Source of the DNA: Loripinus fragilis
Lineage: Eukaryota; Mollusca; Bivalvia; Lucinida; Lucinidae
Assembly (NCBI GenBank): GCA_964019695.1
Contig: OZ026515.1
Location: 136,148,549 to 136,212,548, forward strand
Reading direction: 5' to 3'
Length of the DNA: 64,000 nucleotides
This document shows positions 33,913 to 45,079 of the stretch, piece after piece. A program made the position numbers and the translations under genes. The notes under the pieces are model-generated. The model worked only from the letters and a program-made list of their open reading frames with translations, had not been told where the DNA came from and searched no databases. Within the stretch, counting starts at the first letter, position 1. Every line of letters starts with the position of its first letter.

Positions 33913-34886
33913 TTCCTTATTCATGGATATCCATAATTCATTTATGGTTATCCATAATTCATTTATGGATATCCCAAAATCATTTATGGATATCCATAAT
34001 TCATTTATGGATATCCATAAATAATTATGGATATCCATAAATCATCTATGGATATCCATAATTCATCTAAGGATATCCAAAAATCATTTATGGATATCCA
34101 AAAATCATTTATGGATATCCTAAATTCATTTTAGGATATCCAAAAATCATTTACGGATATCCAAAACTGAATTATGGATATCCTAAAATTAGTTTGTATT
34201 TATGGATATCCATAATTCATTTTTGGATATCCATACATCGATTTATGGATATCCAATATTCAACTGATTAATGGATATCCAAAAATGATTTATGGATATC
34301 CAAAAATGATTTATGGATATCCAAAATGATTTAAGGATATCCAAAATTCATTTATGGATATCCTTAAATGAATTATGGATATCCATAAATGAATATCCAT
34401 AATTCTATTATGGATATCCAAAAATCATTAATGAATATCCATAATTCCTTTATGGATATCCATAAATAATGATGGATATCCATAAATCATTTGTGGATAT
34501 CCATAAATCATTTTTGGTATCCATAAATCATTTTTGGATATCCATTAATCAGTTGAATATTGGATATAAATCATTTATGGATATCCTAAATTTCATTTAA
34601 GGATATCCAAAAATTCATTTTAGGATATCCATGAATGAATTATGGGTATCCTAAAATCAGTTTGTATTTATGGATATCCATAATTCATTTTTGGATATCC
34701 ATAAATCGATTTATGGCTATCCAATATTCAACTGATTTATGGATATCAAAAAATGATTTATATATATCCCAAAATGATTTATGGATATCCAAAAATGATT
34801 TATGGATATCCCAAAATGATTTATGGATATCCAAAATTTATTTATGGATATCCTTAAATGAATTTTGGATATCCATAAATTAGGAA
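33913..34886. repeat. GGATATCC satellite (~20-21-bp units)
   Basis: About 45 copies of TTTATGGATATCCA(T/A)AA(A/T)TCA. The core TGGATATCCA is a perfect palindrome, with one GATATC in nearly every unit. A block around 34191 recurs at 34659 (468-bp direct higher-order repeat), and part of it (AATATTCAACTGATTAATGG) occurs inverted at 34541-34566. The Trp/Ile/Ser frames across it are translations of the repeat. Confidence 0.97.
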
Positions 34887-35039
34887 CAAATACTGAAAGG
34901 GCACCCCATAAAGGTCAAGGTCACAATCATAAGTCAATGGAGGCTGCTATTTATGAAATTTTAATTAACTTCCTATAATTTTTTAAATCCAATAAAATTC
35001 CTAGTTTCATCACAAAATGTACATTTTTTGTGTCGCCTG

Positions 35040-35420
35040 CAAATCATGGTGGTCACATATGGATCATGTCTAGGTCGTCATCGTCGTCTTCTGAGTTGTC
35101 CACGTTGTAACACTTTTGGTTTCTGATCGATAACTTTTGAAGGGATCCATCAATTCCATTCAAACTTTACAGAAATGTCAACCATCATTAAATACAGATC
35201 AAGTTTGAAAGGTTGATATTCCGCAAAATTTTGACTTAGTTATGACCCCTTTTATACTTAGATTGCGGCTAAATTGTGGGTTTTGATCAAAAACTTTTGA
35301 AGGGATGCAACTATTTCATTCAATTTTTACTGAAGGCTAAAGCATCATAGAATACAGGTCAAGTTCGAACTTGGAGATCAATCACAATTTGTTTACTGAG
35401 TTATGGCCCTGTTTTGACTT
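35040..35420 (+). repeat. Two diverged ~170-bp repeats
   Basis: TTTTGAAGGGATCCATCAAT, CATTCAAACTTTACAGAAAT, ACAGATCAAGTTTGAA and GACTTAGTTATGACCCC are repeated at 35290-35415 (TTTTGAAGGGATGCAACTAT onward). Non-coding dispersed repeat. Confidence 0.65.
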
Positions 35421-35439
35421 AGGTTTAGGCAAATGCCAA

Positions 35440-36195
35440 AGCTATATTGGGTTTTTTGTGGAATAAAATTCACATTTCTCCAAAACTATTATATCTGACA
35501 ACTTCTCACTATAGGCCATGGTTACCCAGTGCCTGTAGATAAACATGACAGTGATTAAAAATTTACCCCACCCCTAGACCCCTTAGGTGGGGTCAAATGT
35601 AAAATATTTAAATTTTACAATATCTCAGTCAGTTGTCATCATTTTTTTACTGAATTATCGCATGCAGACAGAGGTAAAATAATTATGAAACATATCAAAT
35701 GTGATTTTAGATCAAAGGCTTCGATCGGATCCCCTGGGTGGACTTAGGTGGTGGGGTCTAAAGCTCAAAATTCAACTTCTTCAGAATATGATCATGTTGC
35801 ATATCAAATTAAAAGGAATCACACATGCAGCAACATAATAGGGAATATTTTGCCAGCAGACCCCCCCCCACCCCCCCCCCCCCCCCCCCCGCCAACACTG
35901 GGGGTCTAAGTGTCAAAATACAACTTTTTCAAAACATAAACATATTGCATATTAAATTTAAGTATATCACCAATGCAGCAAAATGGTAGCAAATATTTTG
36001 CCGGCAGACCCCCCCCCCCCCTCCCACCCAACCCTTGGGGTCAATAGGTCAAAATTCAACTTGTTCAGAACATTGTCCTGTTGCATATCAAATTAAAGAA
36101 GAATCACAAATGCAGCAACATGGTAGGAAATATTTGCCATCAGACTCCCCCTTGCCAACACTGGGGTTTAAATGTCAAAATTTATGTCAAGAGGT
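35440..36195 (+). repeat. Tandem units with poly(C) blocks
   Basis: Units of roughly 130-220 bp contain GCATATCAAATTAAA, CACAAATGCAGCAACATGGT, ATATTTGCC, GCAGACCCCC and GTCAAAATTCAACTT. C-runs occur at 35864-35891 and 36010-36020. Low-complexity C-runs are prone to assembly error. Confidence 0.7.
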
Positions 36196-36198
36196 ATC

Positions 36199-36244
36199 AA
36201 TATAATATAATATAATATAATATAATATAATATAATAATATAAT
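36199..36244. repeat. (AATAT)n microsatellite
   Basis: About nine copies of a 5-bp AATAT unit. Confidence 0.95.
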
Positions 36245-37535
36245 CAGACTGACCGGTCGTGGCCTGTTAGTTAAAATGCTCATAACTCTTGAACCATTTG
36301 GAATCAAAAACTTAGAAAACTGCCGGAAAACACAAAGTATATGTTAGATTGAAAACAAATGTAAATCGCAATACATTTTAATCAATAACAATTATTTATT
36401 CAAAGACTTTCGCACAACTCGCAGATGGGCACTATAACCACTGTGTGAGTCCGTTTGCTCGTCCAATTTGTGTTCCACATATTCCGTCTGGTACCTGACA
36501 GTGATTATTTTACTTTCACCATGGGCCGTGCACATTACAGGCAGTTGATAACACATGCAATTTGACTGAATTCGGTTCCGCGGTTTAGGAGCATAACACA
36601 TATGGACAAATGGACAGACATACACACGTTTTACCCAGGTGACACGAATCGTGAAGGGACCACAAATAATGTGTACATACACACTATGCTGTTTAAGCAA
36701 GTAACTGAAAACTGTGCAGGATCTATGTAGGGAACTACTAGAAATTGTTACATACTAAACATATAAGCTGAAGGTCTCCTGGTTTCAGAAGAAATTTTAA
36801 AGTTTTTTGCATTACAAGTCTATGGAAAAGCTTGATCCCCAAGGCGGGGCCAGTTTGCACCCCTCGGACTTCAGTGGCTTCATTTATGAAGAGGGCCACC
36901 AGACATTGCTACATTAGTAATATAAAAGCTTTGGACCGTATAATCTCATAGAATATAAGTGTACGGAGCTAAATAATGCCATGGCAACCAGAGTTCATTA
37001 TTCAATCAGCCAATGTAAAGCATCTTCGGGCAAATGAGAAAGACGCAGTCTTTTTCATTTTATTTGCCTGAAGATGCTTTACATGAAATTTTGATAAAAT
37101 TGGCCCCATATACATTATACTACTTTGACAGTGTGGACGGACGACGACGCTACACCATTGGCATACTAATGCCTGATCTGAGCTCATTTATAAACAGACA
37201 GTTAAAAAGCGATTTTAGATAGGGAGATAAAATTAATCTTAAACTGTTGAATGAATGCTATATTCGTCATACAGTTTATGATAACTGACTTCATGTATAT
37301 TAAAGCCGAACATGAAAAAATATATATCAATGCCCTTGCGCATGAGCATTGCTAGTCTCACAGGCATTTTAGTGGGCCCCAAAGTGCTTTCGGTAGCGAG
37401 TCAGACTGTCTTACTACATATCCTTGCGTCGTGAGGGTCCCATATTTTCCTGCAGATTGATCATGAAGTAATTTCTAAGGTCATTCTCACCCCTTCCGCT
37501 GCTCAGTTACAAACTTTTAAAAATATGACATTTTT
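36245..37535. other. Gene-free stretch with old repeats and a hairpin
   Basis: About 36760-36915 is a diverged unit of the ~170-bp array family (CTGGTTTCAG, CCCCAAGGCGGGGCCA). 37011-37085 is a hairpin (GTAAAGCATCTTCGGGCAAA and its complement). 37415-37500 (AGATTGATCATGAAGTAATT, TCTAAGGTCATTCTC) recurs at 58390-58470. Confidence 0.6.
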
Positions 37536-37539
37536 CAAA

Positions 37540-38826
37540 ATGTCAAAATACGATATTCGGCCCGATTTTGAATGTCAAAATAGGATTTTGAATGTCAAAG
37601 TACGATATTCGGCCTCAGTTCGAATGCCAAATATAATTTTGAATGTCAAAATACGATATTCGGCTCATTTTCGAATTTCAAAAGAGGATTTTGAATGTCG
37701 TAATGCGACTTCGGCCCAATTTCGAATGCCAAAATAGGATTTTGAATGTCAAAATACGATATTCGGCAGCAGTTCGAATGACAAAGTAGAATTTTGAATG
37801 TCAAAATATGATATATTCGGCCCGATTTCACATGTAAAAATAGGATTTTTAATGTCAAAATACGATATTCAGCCGATTTCGAATGTCAGAATAGGATTTT
37901 GAATGTCAAAATATGGTATTCGGCCCCATTTTGAATGTCAAAATTTGATTTTTATGTCATAATACGATAATCGGCCCCATTTTGAATGTCAAAATAGGAT
38001 TTTGCATGTGAAAATACGATATTCGGCCCCAGTTTGAAGGTCAAAATACGATATTCGGCCCCAGTTCCAGTGTCAAAATAGGATTTCGAATGTCAAAATA
38101 CGATATTCGCCCAGATTTCGAATGTCAAAATAGGGTTTTGAATGTCGAAATACAACATTCGGCCCAGTTCCAAGGTCAAAATAGGATTTAGAATGTCAAA
38201 ATACGATATTCCGCCCGATTTCGAATGTGGAAATAGGATTTTGAATGTCAAATTACGATATTCGGCCCAAGTTCGAATGTCAAAAAAGGATTATGAATAG
38301 TACAATACGATATTCAGCCTCAATTCGAATGTGAAAATAGGATTTTGAAAGGAATGTCAAAATGCGATATACGGCCCCTTTTCCAATGTCAAAATAGGAT
38401 TTTGAATGTTGAAATACGATATTCAACCTCAATTCAAATGTCAAAATAGGATTTTGAATGTCAAAATTCGATATTCAGCCGTATTTCGAATGTCAAAATA
38501 GGATTTTTAATGTCAAAATTCGATATTCGGCCCCAGTTCGAATGTCGAAATGGGATTTTGAATGTCAAAATATGTATTCGGCCAGGTTTTGAATGCCAAA
38601 ATAGGATTTCGAATGTCAAACGCGATATTCAGTCTCAGCTCGAATGTCAAAATAGGATTTTGAATGTCAAAATACGATTTTCGGCCCGATTTTGAATTTC
38701 GAATATCAAAATTCGATATTTGGCCCCAGTTTGAATGTCAAAATAGGATTATGAATGTAAAAATAGTATATTCGACCTCAGTTTGAATGTCAAAATACGA
38801 TACTGGGCCCGATTTTGAATGTCAAA
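37540..38826 (+). repeat. ~53-bp minisatellite (GATATTCGGCCC)
   Basis: Roughly 24 units alternate TTCGAATGTCAAAATAGGAT, TTTGAATGTCAAAATACGAT and ATTCGGCCCCAG. Each unit carries two AATGTCAAAATA half-repeats, so it may have arisen from a ~26-bp monomer. Units vary by point changes and small indels. No coding potential; open frames are translations of the repeat. Confidence 0.97.
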
Positions 38827-38990
38827 AAAATGAAAAACGAAAAGAGAAAAACGAAAAGCGGATACAAAAGGTGAAAGACCAAAAGTGAAAAACGAATAAC
38901 GAAATCGAATAACGAAAAGCGAAAAACGAATAACGAAAAAAGATAAATGAAAAACAAAAAGCGAAAAAAGAAAAAAGAAAAACAAACCAA
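38827..38990 (+). repeat. Purine-rich GAAAAACGAAAAGC repeat
   Basis: A 160-bp irregular GAAAAACGAA repeat adjoins the minisatellite. The minus strand reads as Phe/Leu-rich frames that are not genes. Confidence 0.9.
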
Positions 38991-41538
38991 CTTTACTTTG
39001 CTCTCAAATATTGAGTTTGGCCGATTTAGCTTTATACAAATTATGCACTCCCCAAAAGTGATACGTGCTTGAAAGCATTGTTAGTATTACATGTGCAAAA
39101 TGAAAATATTTGCTGGTAAATGTATTAAAAATGCATAGCAATGTTTTAAGACATTTATTTGTATGACTTTACAACGAAGTTGTTTGAAGATTAATAAAGT
39201 CTCAAATCCGCCGTTGTTACAGGCTCATGATAATAACCGCCTTCGTGTATGCTTATACCACGACCTCTAAGTAATGACCCTCGATTCATTCAATGCATTT
39301 ACTGGTACAGTCACGCCTCAAAGCGTTTTGTGGAAGTGTAATTAGCAGCAAAAACGGAAACTATAAAACAAAAAATTGATTAGTCCAGGTCTATATCCAA
39401 AACGCTTCCACCAGGAAAAGATATTTGTTCAATTTCGACCACAGACAGATCAAAGATTGGACGAGTTTAAGCAGTAGCACGTCAAGGTCATTCAGACTGT
39501 GACAGTTATTTCTAAACCAAATATCTACTATCGACAGGTAAGGTTTAACCGTTATTTCCTCTAGATTTACATGTCTCGTACTACATCTGGACTCTTCTAA
39601 CATTTGAATAGTCTAAGATCGAAATTTAGCAGTAGTTCAGTGACTCATGAAATGGCATAATACATTTTACTCTGCGTTATAAAATCCGTGCTGCATATAT
39701 ATTTAACAGTCATGGTTCAACCAGCGCAATCTTATTTTTAACGAGGCCATTCACGTGCTGTTAATCCACTGTTTCCTAGCCGACATCTATGAACGAAACC
39801 TTGGGTTGGTCTGCAGTGTATGTGATTGTGGCATTTTTGTCATACAAACTTACCTTTTTGTCATAAACATGAATATTAATAAAAACGTCCAACCACAAAC
39901 TGTGACAATTAATAGTGCCAAATTATAGTTTGGTAAATCTGGTTGAATATCTTATTAAATCAACGCAATAATAACGATAATAACGATGTTTCAGTGGACT
40001 TTGTGTCCCTCGGGTCCCCCGTGAGACGTCCCAAACGTCAGGCTTTGTCCTCAGTATGTAACGTCTCTCAGGCCATGACTAACGTTAATTCATGCAAAGA
40101 AATGTTTCATCCCTATATTAGTGTATATTATCACGTATACCTATGTAACAATGTATGGAATAACACCTAGGACATTAAGTTGAAAATCAGAGTCTGGATG
40201 GCCAGAGCCACAGGCGAAGGCTATGTCAAACTGGCTGTCCAGAATTTCTCCCTCTGGTAGTCCATAAACCATGATAGTGCAGTCAACTCAATTAATATTG
40301 CTTAAAAAAAGAGGCATGCTTTCTTTCAAAAATATTTTGGAACATATACAAACCATTTACGAAGGACTAAACATTTTGTTCGTGACTTTTAGTCGTTTTA
40401 AAATAGTCTGTCAATCGAGTTAGTGGTATAGTTACGCACAAGTTAGTGGTATAGCGATTGGCTCAGATGTTTGAGTTGGTGGTATAGCTGCAATTGTGAG
40501 GGGCCATCTATTTAGGTTGATTTTTTTCACAGATCTAAAAAAACTTTAACAATTAGAACCATACAATCATGTAAACATGTGACTCCCTATTACATCAAAA
40601 CAATGCAAACTGACATTTAAGTTCATTTTCAGGACAAAACGGCACTATTTTCAAGCAGGTTCGATATATAAAAAGCGAAATGCGTAGGAGTAAACCGCTA
40701 AAATTATGGAATCAAACGTAAGAATTTAGTAAAACAAGCAATACTTAGCTTGTTCGATTGTGTCCTATCTGTAACCGTAACAATGGAAATCGATACGTGT
40801 ACAGCGCTATAAATACACGAATTTTCCGACTACTGGTTACGCACGAGCGCTGAAATTCATGTTTATACGGCCTGAGCTAGGAGGAAAAGGTACAGGATGT
40901 TTATTTCAGTTTACATACTGTGAGGAGGACAGTTAACTTCACTAAATAAAATAGTTAGCCTATTACTTACTTGGATTTATAGAAAAGGCTTACGGACAGC
41001 GGACGAAGACTGATCACGCTAAAATGATATATCACCGTGCTCAGTTTTCATAATCCCATAAGGGAGTTTTCAGCATTTGCTGGCGGGCCGGTTGTAGCTC
41101 GCTCTAAGCTGTTTAGTGACTCCAGCGAGAAAATAGAGAATCTCCGCCACCCTTTGGATACATTTTAGCAACTTTCAGCAATTAGTCGCACTGTGTGCCG
41201 CAGCAAAGTAAACGGTTAATTTTTACAGACGAAATGTCGACAAAGCCATGATGGCTTCAAGTATTTTCACAACTTTCTTCCACAAATACAATTCAATTAG
41301 TCACCTTCATCATTCAGCATACATGTGGCGCATCTCCTACCGACACGCCCTTCCAAGAGTACGTAGGTTATTTAGAATCACTTGACCTGTTATAGGGTTT
41401 CTGAACCCTATAAAATCCTGCGCTGAATTGATGGCATTTTCTGCGCTGAATTGGTGAGCATTTGCGCTCAATTGATGAATCACCCCACTGTTGTTAGAAA
41501 ACCTACCTACGAGGTGTGCAACTATGGATTATAATTAG
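38991..41538. other. Gene-free stretch with dispersed repeats
   Basis: 39260-39345 is a copy of 15780-15890. 39798-39850 belongs to the GGTTGGTCTGCAG family. 40410-40500 has three GTTAGTGGTATAG-like copies. 40822-40921 is the second copy of the repeat at 32553. 41405-41475 has three TGCGCTGAATTGATG-like copies. No gene is seen. Confidence 0.55.
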
Positions 41539-41756
41539 GCCGCGACCCGAGAAACCCTGTCTTCGGTGTTTCCAAGAAAGTGAGATTCAAACCAGCCTGC
41601 TTAGCTGCAGAGACTAGCTAAAAAATGAAAATTCGGTTGTAACATGTCTCCATATGATACTTTCCAATAAGCGAATAACAAAGGTGCTAATCAGACTGTG
41701 CGGATGCGCAGGCTTGTCACAAACCCCGAAGACAGATTTTCTCGCGCCGTGGCCCA
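41539..41756. mobile_element. Hairpin MITE, GAGAAACCCTGTCTTCGG family
   Basis: Inverted ends GGCCGCGACCCGAGAAACCC and TTTTCTCGCGCCGTGGCC enclose a non-coding interior with CAATAAGCGAATAACAAAGG and GACTGTGCGGATGCGCAGGC. Same family as 15345, 42583, 59513 and 61097. Confidence 0.85.
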
Positions 41757-42582
41757 AAATGATCATCTCGCCTACCTAATACAAAATAAGTGTAACTATA
41801 CACAAAAACGGTGGCATCGCTCGTTGAACTGCCGCTGATCTTAGTGTACATGTACTCTTTCAATTGCTTTGATCCGAAGAATACTGCAGGTATAGCGAAC
41901 TCTTTTTAGCAACATTCTTTATTACAGCAAAATTCTTTACAACGTAAATTGTATCTGCATAAATGTACCAGTTTAGCTTGAATTTGAATTCATCACAACA
42001 GAAATTCAGTTTAACGTCAAATTATTTGGGGACAAAGTGCAGTTGTAAAGAGAGTTGACTGGAAAAATACTGGCCTCAAATTGTTCTCGTGGGACAGTAA
42101 GTACAAGTTTATACCAAGAGGTAACAGCTCATATGCCGTCTCTTTCGGTGCTTATTTACATGCATTTTAATGGCGTAGCCAGAACGTTAAAAAGTTACGG
42201 ATCAAAGGGAGACTACTGGATCAAACAGTGATTCTCTTCAATTGCGTCCCTTTTCATAACGGTAACTTGTCTTAAAGGAAATAATTCTCTGGGAGCAAAT
42301 TCTTCCTTTAATAGCAGTTCCCTGCGGCATGGAAATCACTTTTGCCACATTAAGTGACCCCCCCCCTTGAATGTTACTATTTTTATTTCGCATGTGCGTA
42401 TCTGTGTAAATGTTTTTACAATGGAGAATCTTAGAAATAAGAATTTGTCAGGTTATGCATGGATGTATCGTACATTCGATGTGGAGAATAACATAAGTGC
42501 TGATCAGACTACACACCTGTGCCATTGCTTCATGTTTGCATACAACACTACCTGATTTTCTTATGGCGTGTCTAGTCTGAAC

Positions 42583-42972
42583 CATGCCGTGAGAAAAACT
42601 GTCTTCGGCGGGGTTGCGTGCCTAGCCCACTAGGCTACAGAGACTGGTATAGAGAGGATATTGATAAATTACTGAGAACGCGGAAATTTTCGCGAAAGTT
42701 TCGTGTAAATAAAACCCTCGCGAAATGGCGAAAACTGATGTTGGGTTGCGAATTTTTAACGTGACAAGTCGCGAAAATAAATTCTCGCGACAATTTCCGA
42801 ATTTACAGTACATGAAGCAAGTTTGGTAATTATGTTTTCCAAAGAACGAAGAATAAAAGCAGTGAGCAGACTGCGCATCTGTGTCGGGATCTGTGTCGGA
42901 TGGTCTGTACCTTTTTCGTGCGTTTGTTTGTAACAAAGTTGGGTCTTCTTGCGGCGAGGTTCACACTATATT
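42583..42972. mobile_element. Hairpin MITE (outer), split by a nested MITE
   Basis: Outer ends GCCGTGAGAAAAACTGTCTT and CTTCTTGCGGCGAGG belong to the GAGAAAACCTGTCTTCGG family. The interior continuity (CTACAGAGACTGG, AGCAAGTTTGGTAATTATG, AGACTGCGCATCTG) is broken by a 141-bp element at 42670-42810. Confidence 0.75.
42670..42810. mobile_element. Nested MITE with TACTG...CAGTA ends
   Basis: Ends TACTGAGAACGCGGAAATTT and AATTTCCGAATTTACAGTA are inverted; further in, TTTTCGCGAAA and CTCGCGA motifs are mirrored. Its insertion point is set by comparison with uninterrupted outer-family members such as 59513-59755. Confidence 0.75.
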
Positions 42973-43245
42973 GTGCTGCTTTGTGCATAAAAGGAAATTC
43001 GTGTATGAAGAGCTGCTCACTCAATAGTTAAGCGAGGCTCCAAGCATCCTTCTTGGCAAGACCGAAGGCTGGTCTCCTTTTGGAAGAGTCAGTGTTTATT
43101 ATGGATCACTTGGGTCCAATTGCTTCTCGAAGGAGGTGTGAACTACGCTGATGACTAAAAAACTTGTCAGGACCCCCCGCCCCCCTGACGGAATTTTTTA
43201 GATCCGCGCATGAAAAAAAAACGTTTATCTCGACCTATAACAGAA

Positions 43246-43515
43246 ATGGATTTCATCGGGACTAACATTGATAACAACAGAACTAAAGCATCAATTGCAA
43301 GGAACTATCTTCTATTTCAACGGGACTACCATCGATTACAATGGGACTAGCTTCGAATTCAACGGGACTAACTAACAGGACTCGCTTCGATTTCAATGGG
43401 ACTAACATCGATATCAATGATACTAATATCGATTTCAACGGTACTCGCTTCGATTTCAACGGGACTAATGTCGATTACAACGGGACTAACACCGATTTCA
43501 ATGGGACTAACCTGG
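43246..43515 (+). repeat. 21-bp minisatellite at the GPCR N-terminus
   Basis: A unit like AACGGGACTAACATCGATTTC is repeated about 12-13 times with variation. From about 43374 onward it is in frame with the receptor and encodes (F/I)D(F/I/Y)N(G/D)T(N/R). Upstream of that, the same repeat continues in the other two frames, so at least two frame-changing indels have occurred within the array. Confidence 0.9.
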
Positions 43516-44441
43516 AATATCTACAATACTTACAATCAGTGCAAATTTACATTTATGTGATATTGATTCCTATTTTACTAATTTGTGGAACGGCTGGACA
43601 CATTATATCTTGGGTCGTTTATGTAAGAAAATGGTCACCATTCACCGTACCACTGTTGTTTCTATCATGCACGGATATGTTGTTTCTTTGGTCTGAGAGC
43701 ATCTTCGCTGCACATTGGGCTTATTTAGGTGAATCTTTGGAAGCAACGGCTGCAGGATGTAAGCTATCTTATTATATACTCCAGGCAACGTTCTTCGCAT
43801 CAACCTACACAATAACATTTTTTACAATAATGAGAGCGTACTCGGTAGTTCGGCCTCAGCATTTTCGCTCGATTTTCAAGACTAAGAGAAGCATTTATAT
43901 CACAGGCCTTCTGGTCGCTTCAGCCTTTGTATTAGAGAGTCGTGCCCTAATCAGTCTGGATATCGTTAACGGCACCGACGGTACCAAAATACTGTACAGG
44001 GCTATGGTGTGCGACTTTGTCTCTGTAAACTCGACCATCGAGTTTTACATGCGCATCTGGATATTAGTAGAGGAAGTGGTTGCTGTGGCCTGTGTTGGGA
44101 CAATCCTCATTGGAAATGGAATGATTATTATCAGCCTAGTTCGACATTCGCATGACAATGCACAAAGTGGAATAAACACCCCAGAGGTCAGTCGTCGTTT
44201 AATCGCAATCAGCGCTGTGTATTTACTGACTCGCGGACCTAGCACAGCATTTACACTGTTCGGTTATGGCGGCGTTAATAGAGAGACTGGTTCAAGCGAG
44301 GATTGGTGGATGATGTTGATGATGGACTTTTCTGTAATCCCATTACTTATCCAGTCTGCTTTAGGATTCATCATCTACGTCATGCCAGGAAAAGAATTCC
44401 GGACCGAGGTGATACATTTATTTTTCCCGCGCTGCAAGTGA
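43341..44441 (+). CDS. Orphan class A-like seven-transmembrane receptor (intronless)
   Basis: A 366-residue membrane receptor with an uninterrupted reading frame. The N-terminus has eight N-glycosylation sequons at residues 6, 12, 19, 26, 33, 40, 47 and 54, the last seven exactly seven apart. Helices: TM1 66-95, TM2 101-123, TM3 140-168, TM4 184-205, TM5 238-267, TM6 285-308, TM7 324-348. Class A marks present: D112 (2.50), C140 paired with C224 in the second extracellular loop, R165 followed by VVRP, and P300 in TM6. Marks lost: H87 instead of Asn in TM1, MRA instead of DRY, no CWxP Trp, and LGFIIY instead of NPxxY. G-protein coupling is plausible but the ligand is unknown; peptide-receptor-like expansions exist in molluscs. 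The start at 43341 lies inside the minisatellite and may not be the ancestral one. No signal peptide. The nearest AATAAA is at 44494. Confidence 0.85.
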   Translation: MGLASNSTGLTNRTRFDFNGTNIDINDTNIDFNGTRFDFNGTNVDYNGTNTDFNGTNLEYLQYLQSVQIYIYVILIPILLICGTAGHIISWVVYVRKWSPFTVPLLFLSCTDMLFLWSESIFAAHWAYLGESLEATAAGCKLSYYILQATFFASTYTITFFTIMRAYSVVRPQHFRSIFKTKRSIYITGLLVASAFVLESRALISLDIVNGTDGTKILYRAMVCDFVSVNSTIEFYMRIWILVEEVVAVACVGTILIGNGMIIISLVRHSHDNAQSGINTPEVSRRLIAISAVYLLTRGPSTAFTLFGYGGVNRETGSSEDWWMMLMMDFSVIPLLIQSALGFIIYVMPGKEFRTEVIHLFFPRCK

Positions 44442-44492
44442 ATGAACCAAAACGTTAAAACAACGTCGTATGAACATCGACGTTCATTTAAG

Positions 44493-44630
44493 AAATAAAT
44501 TCGATTTTTGGTCTGTTCATGGAACCATGAACACTTCGGGTCTCTTGCAAAGTAGGCGTCATTTTAACATTGCAAGATACCTGAAGTATTCATGATTCCA
44601 TGATTACCAAGAACAAAAATTGAATTTATT
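44493..44630. repeat. Long hairpin (MITE-like) just after the GPCR
   Basis: Arms of ~60 bp, from AAATAAATTCGATTTTTGGT through CGGGTCTCTTGCAA and mirrored from TTGCAAGATACCTGAAG through AAAAATTGAATTTATT, enclose a ~17-bp loop. It begins about 50 bp after the receptor stop codon. The AATAAA at 44494-44499, the best candidate poly(A) signal for the receptor, lies in its first bases. Confidence 0.85.
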
Positions 44631-45079
44631 ACTTATATTTAGGGGATAACTGTATTTATAATTTTCATTTCGCAAATTTATGACGATCAGTCATTCCGCA
44701 AAAATGGGTACAATTACAAAAATATCTTGTCGCTAAAACAAATATAAGAATTACTATAATAATTTAATAGAAATGGCATACAAAATACATTTTCTTGCAT
44801 AACAGATCATATTGGTAAATAATTAATAAGCTTTGAATGTCCTAAGATACATACATTGAGCACTATCAACTCATGAAATTGCTGGAAATGCCTTTTTTAG
44901 CCTGTCACCAGTATTATTCACGAAACTTGCATGTATGTTCTATCTTAAAAATAGATACAGACAATAAGTTTATTCCATTTTTTGATCTGACACAACTATC
45001 TTTTGCAGTCTAAATACGCTTTTCTGGTTCTTTTTAAATATTATTGATTATATCTCATAAAACTGCTTGTCGCCAAAAC

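Noticed and set aside
33846..34883. Trp/Ile-rich repeat proteins (WISIIHLWISI)
   Set aside because: Translation of the GGATATCC satellite; no flanking coding sequence.
38749..38990. Phe-rich minus-strand frames
   Set aside because: Complement of the GAAAAACGAA repeat.
32553..40921. Terminal inverted repeats of one 8.4-kb transposon
   Set aside because: The interval between them contains unrelated satellites and repeats, with no transposase and no target duplication seen. Kept only as an inverted repeat pair.
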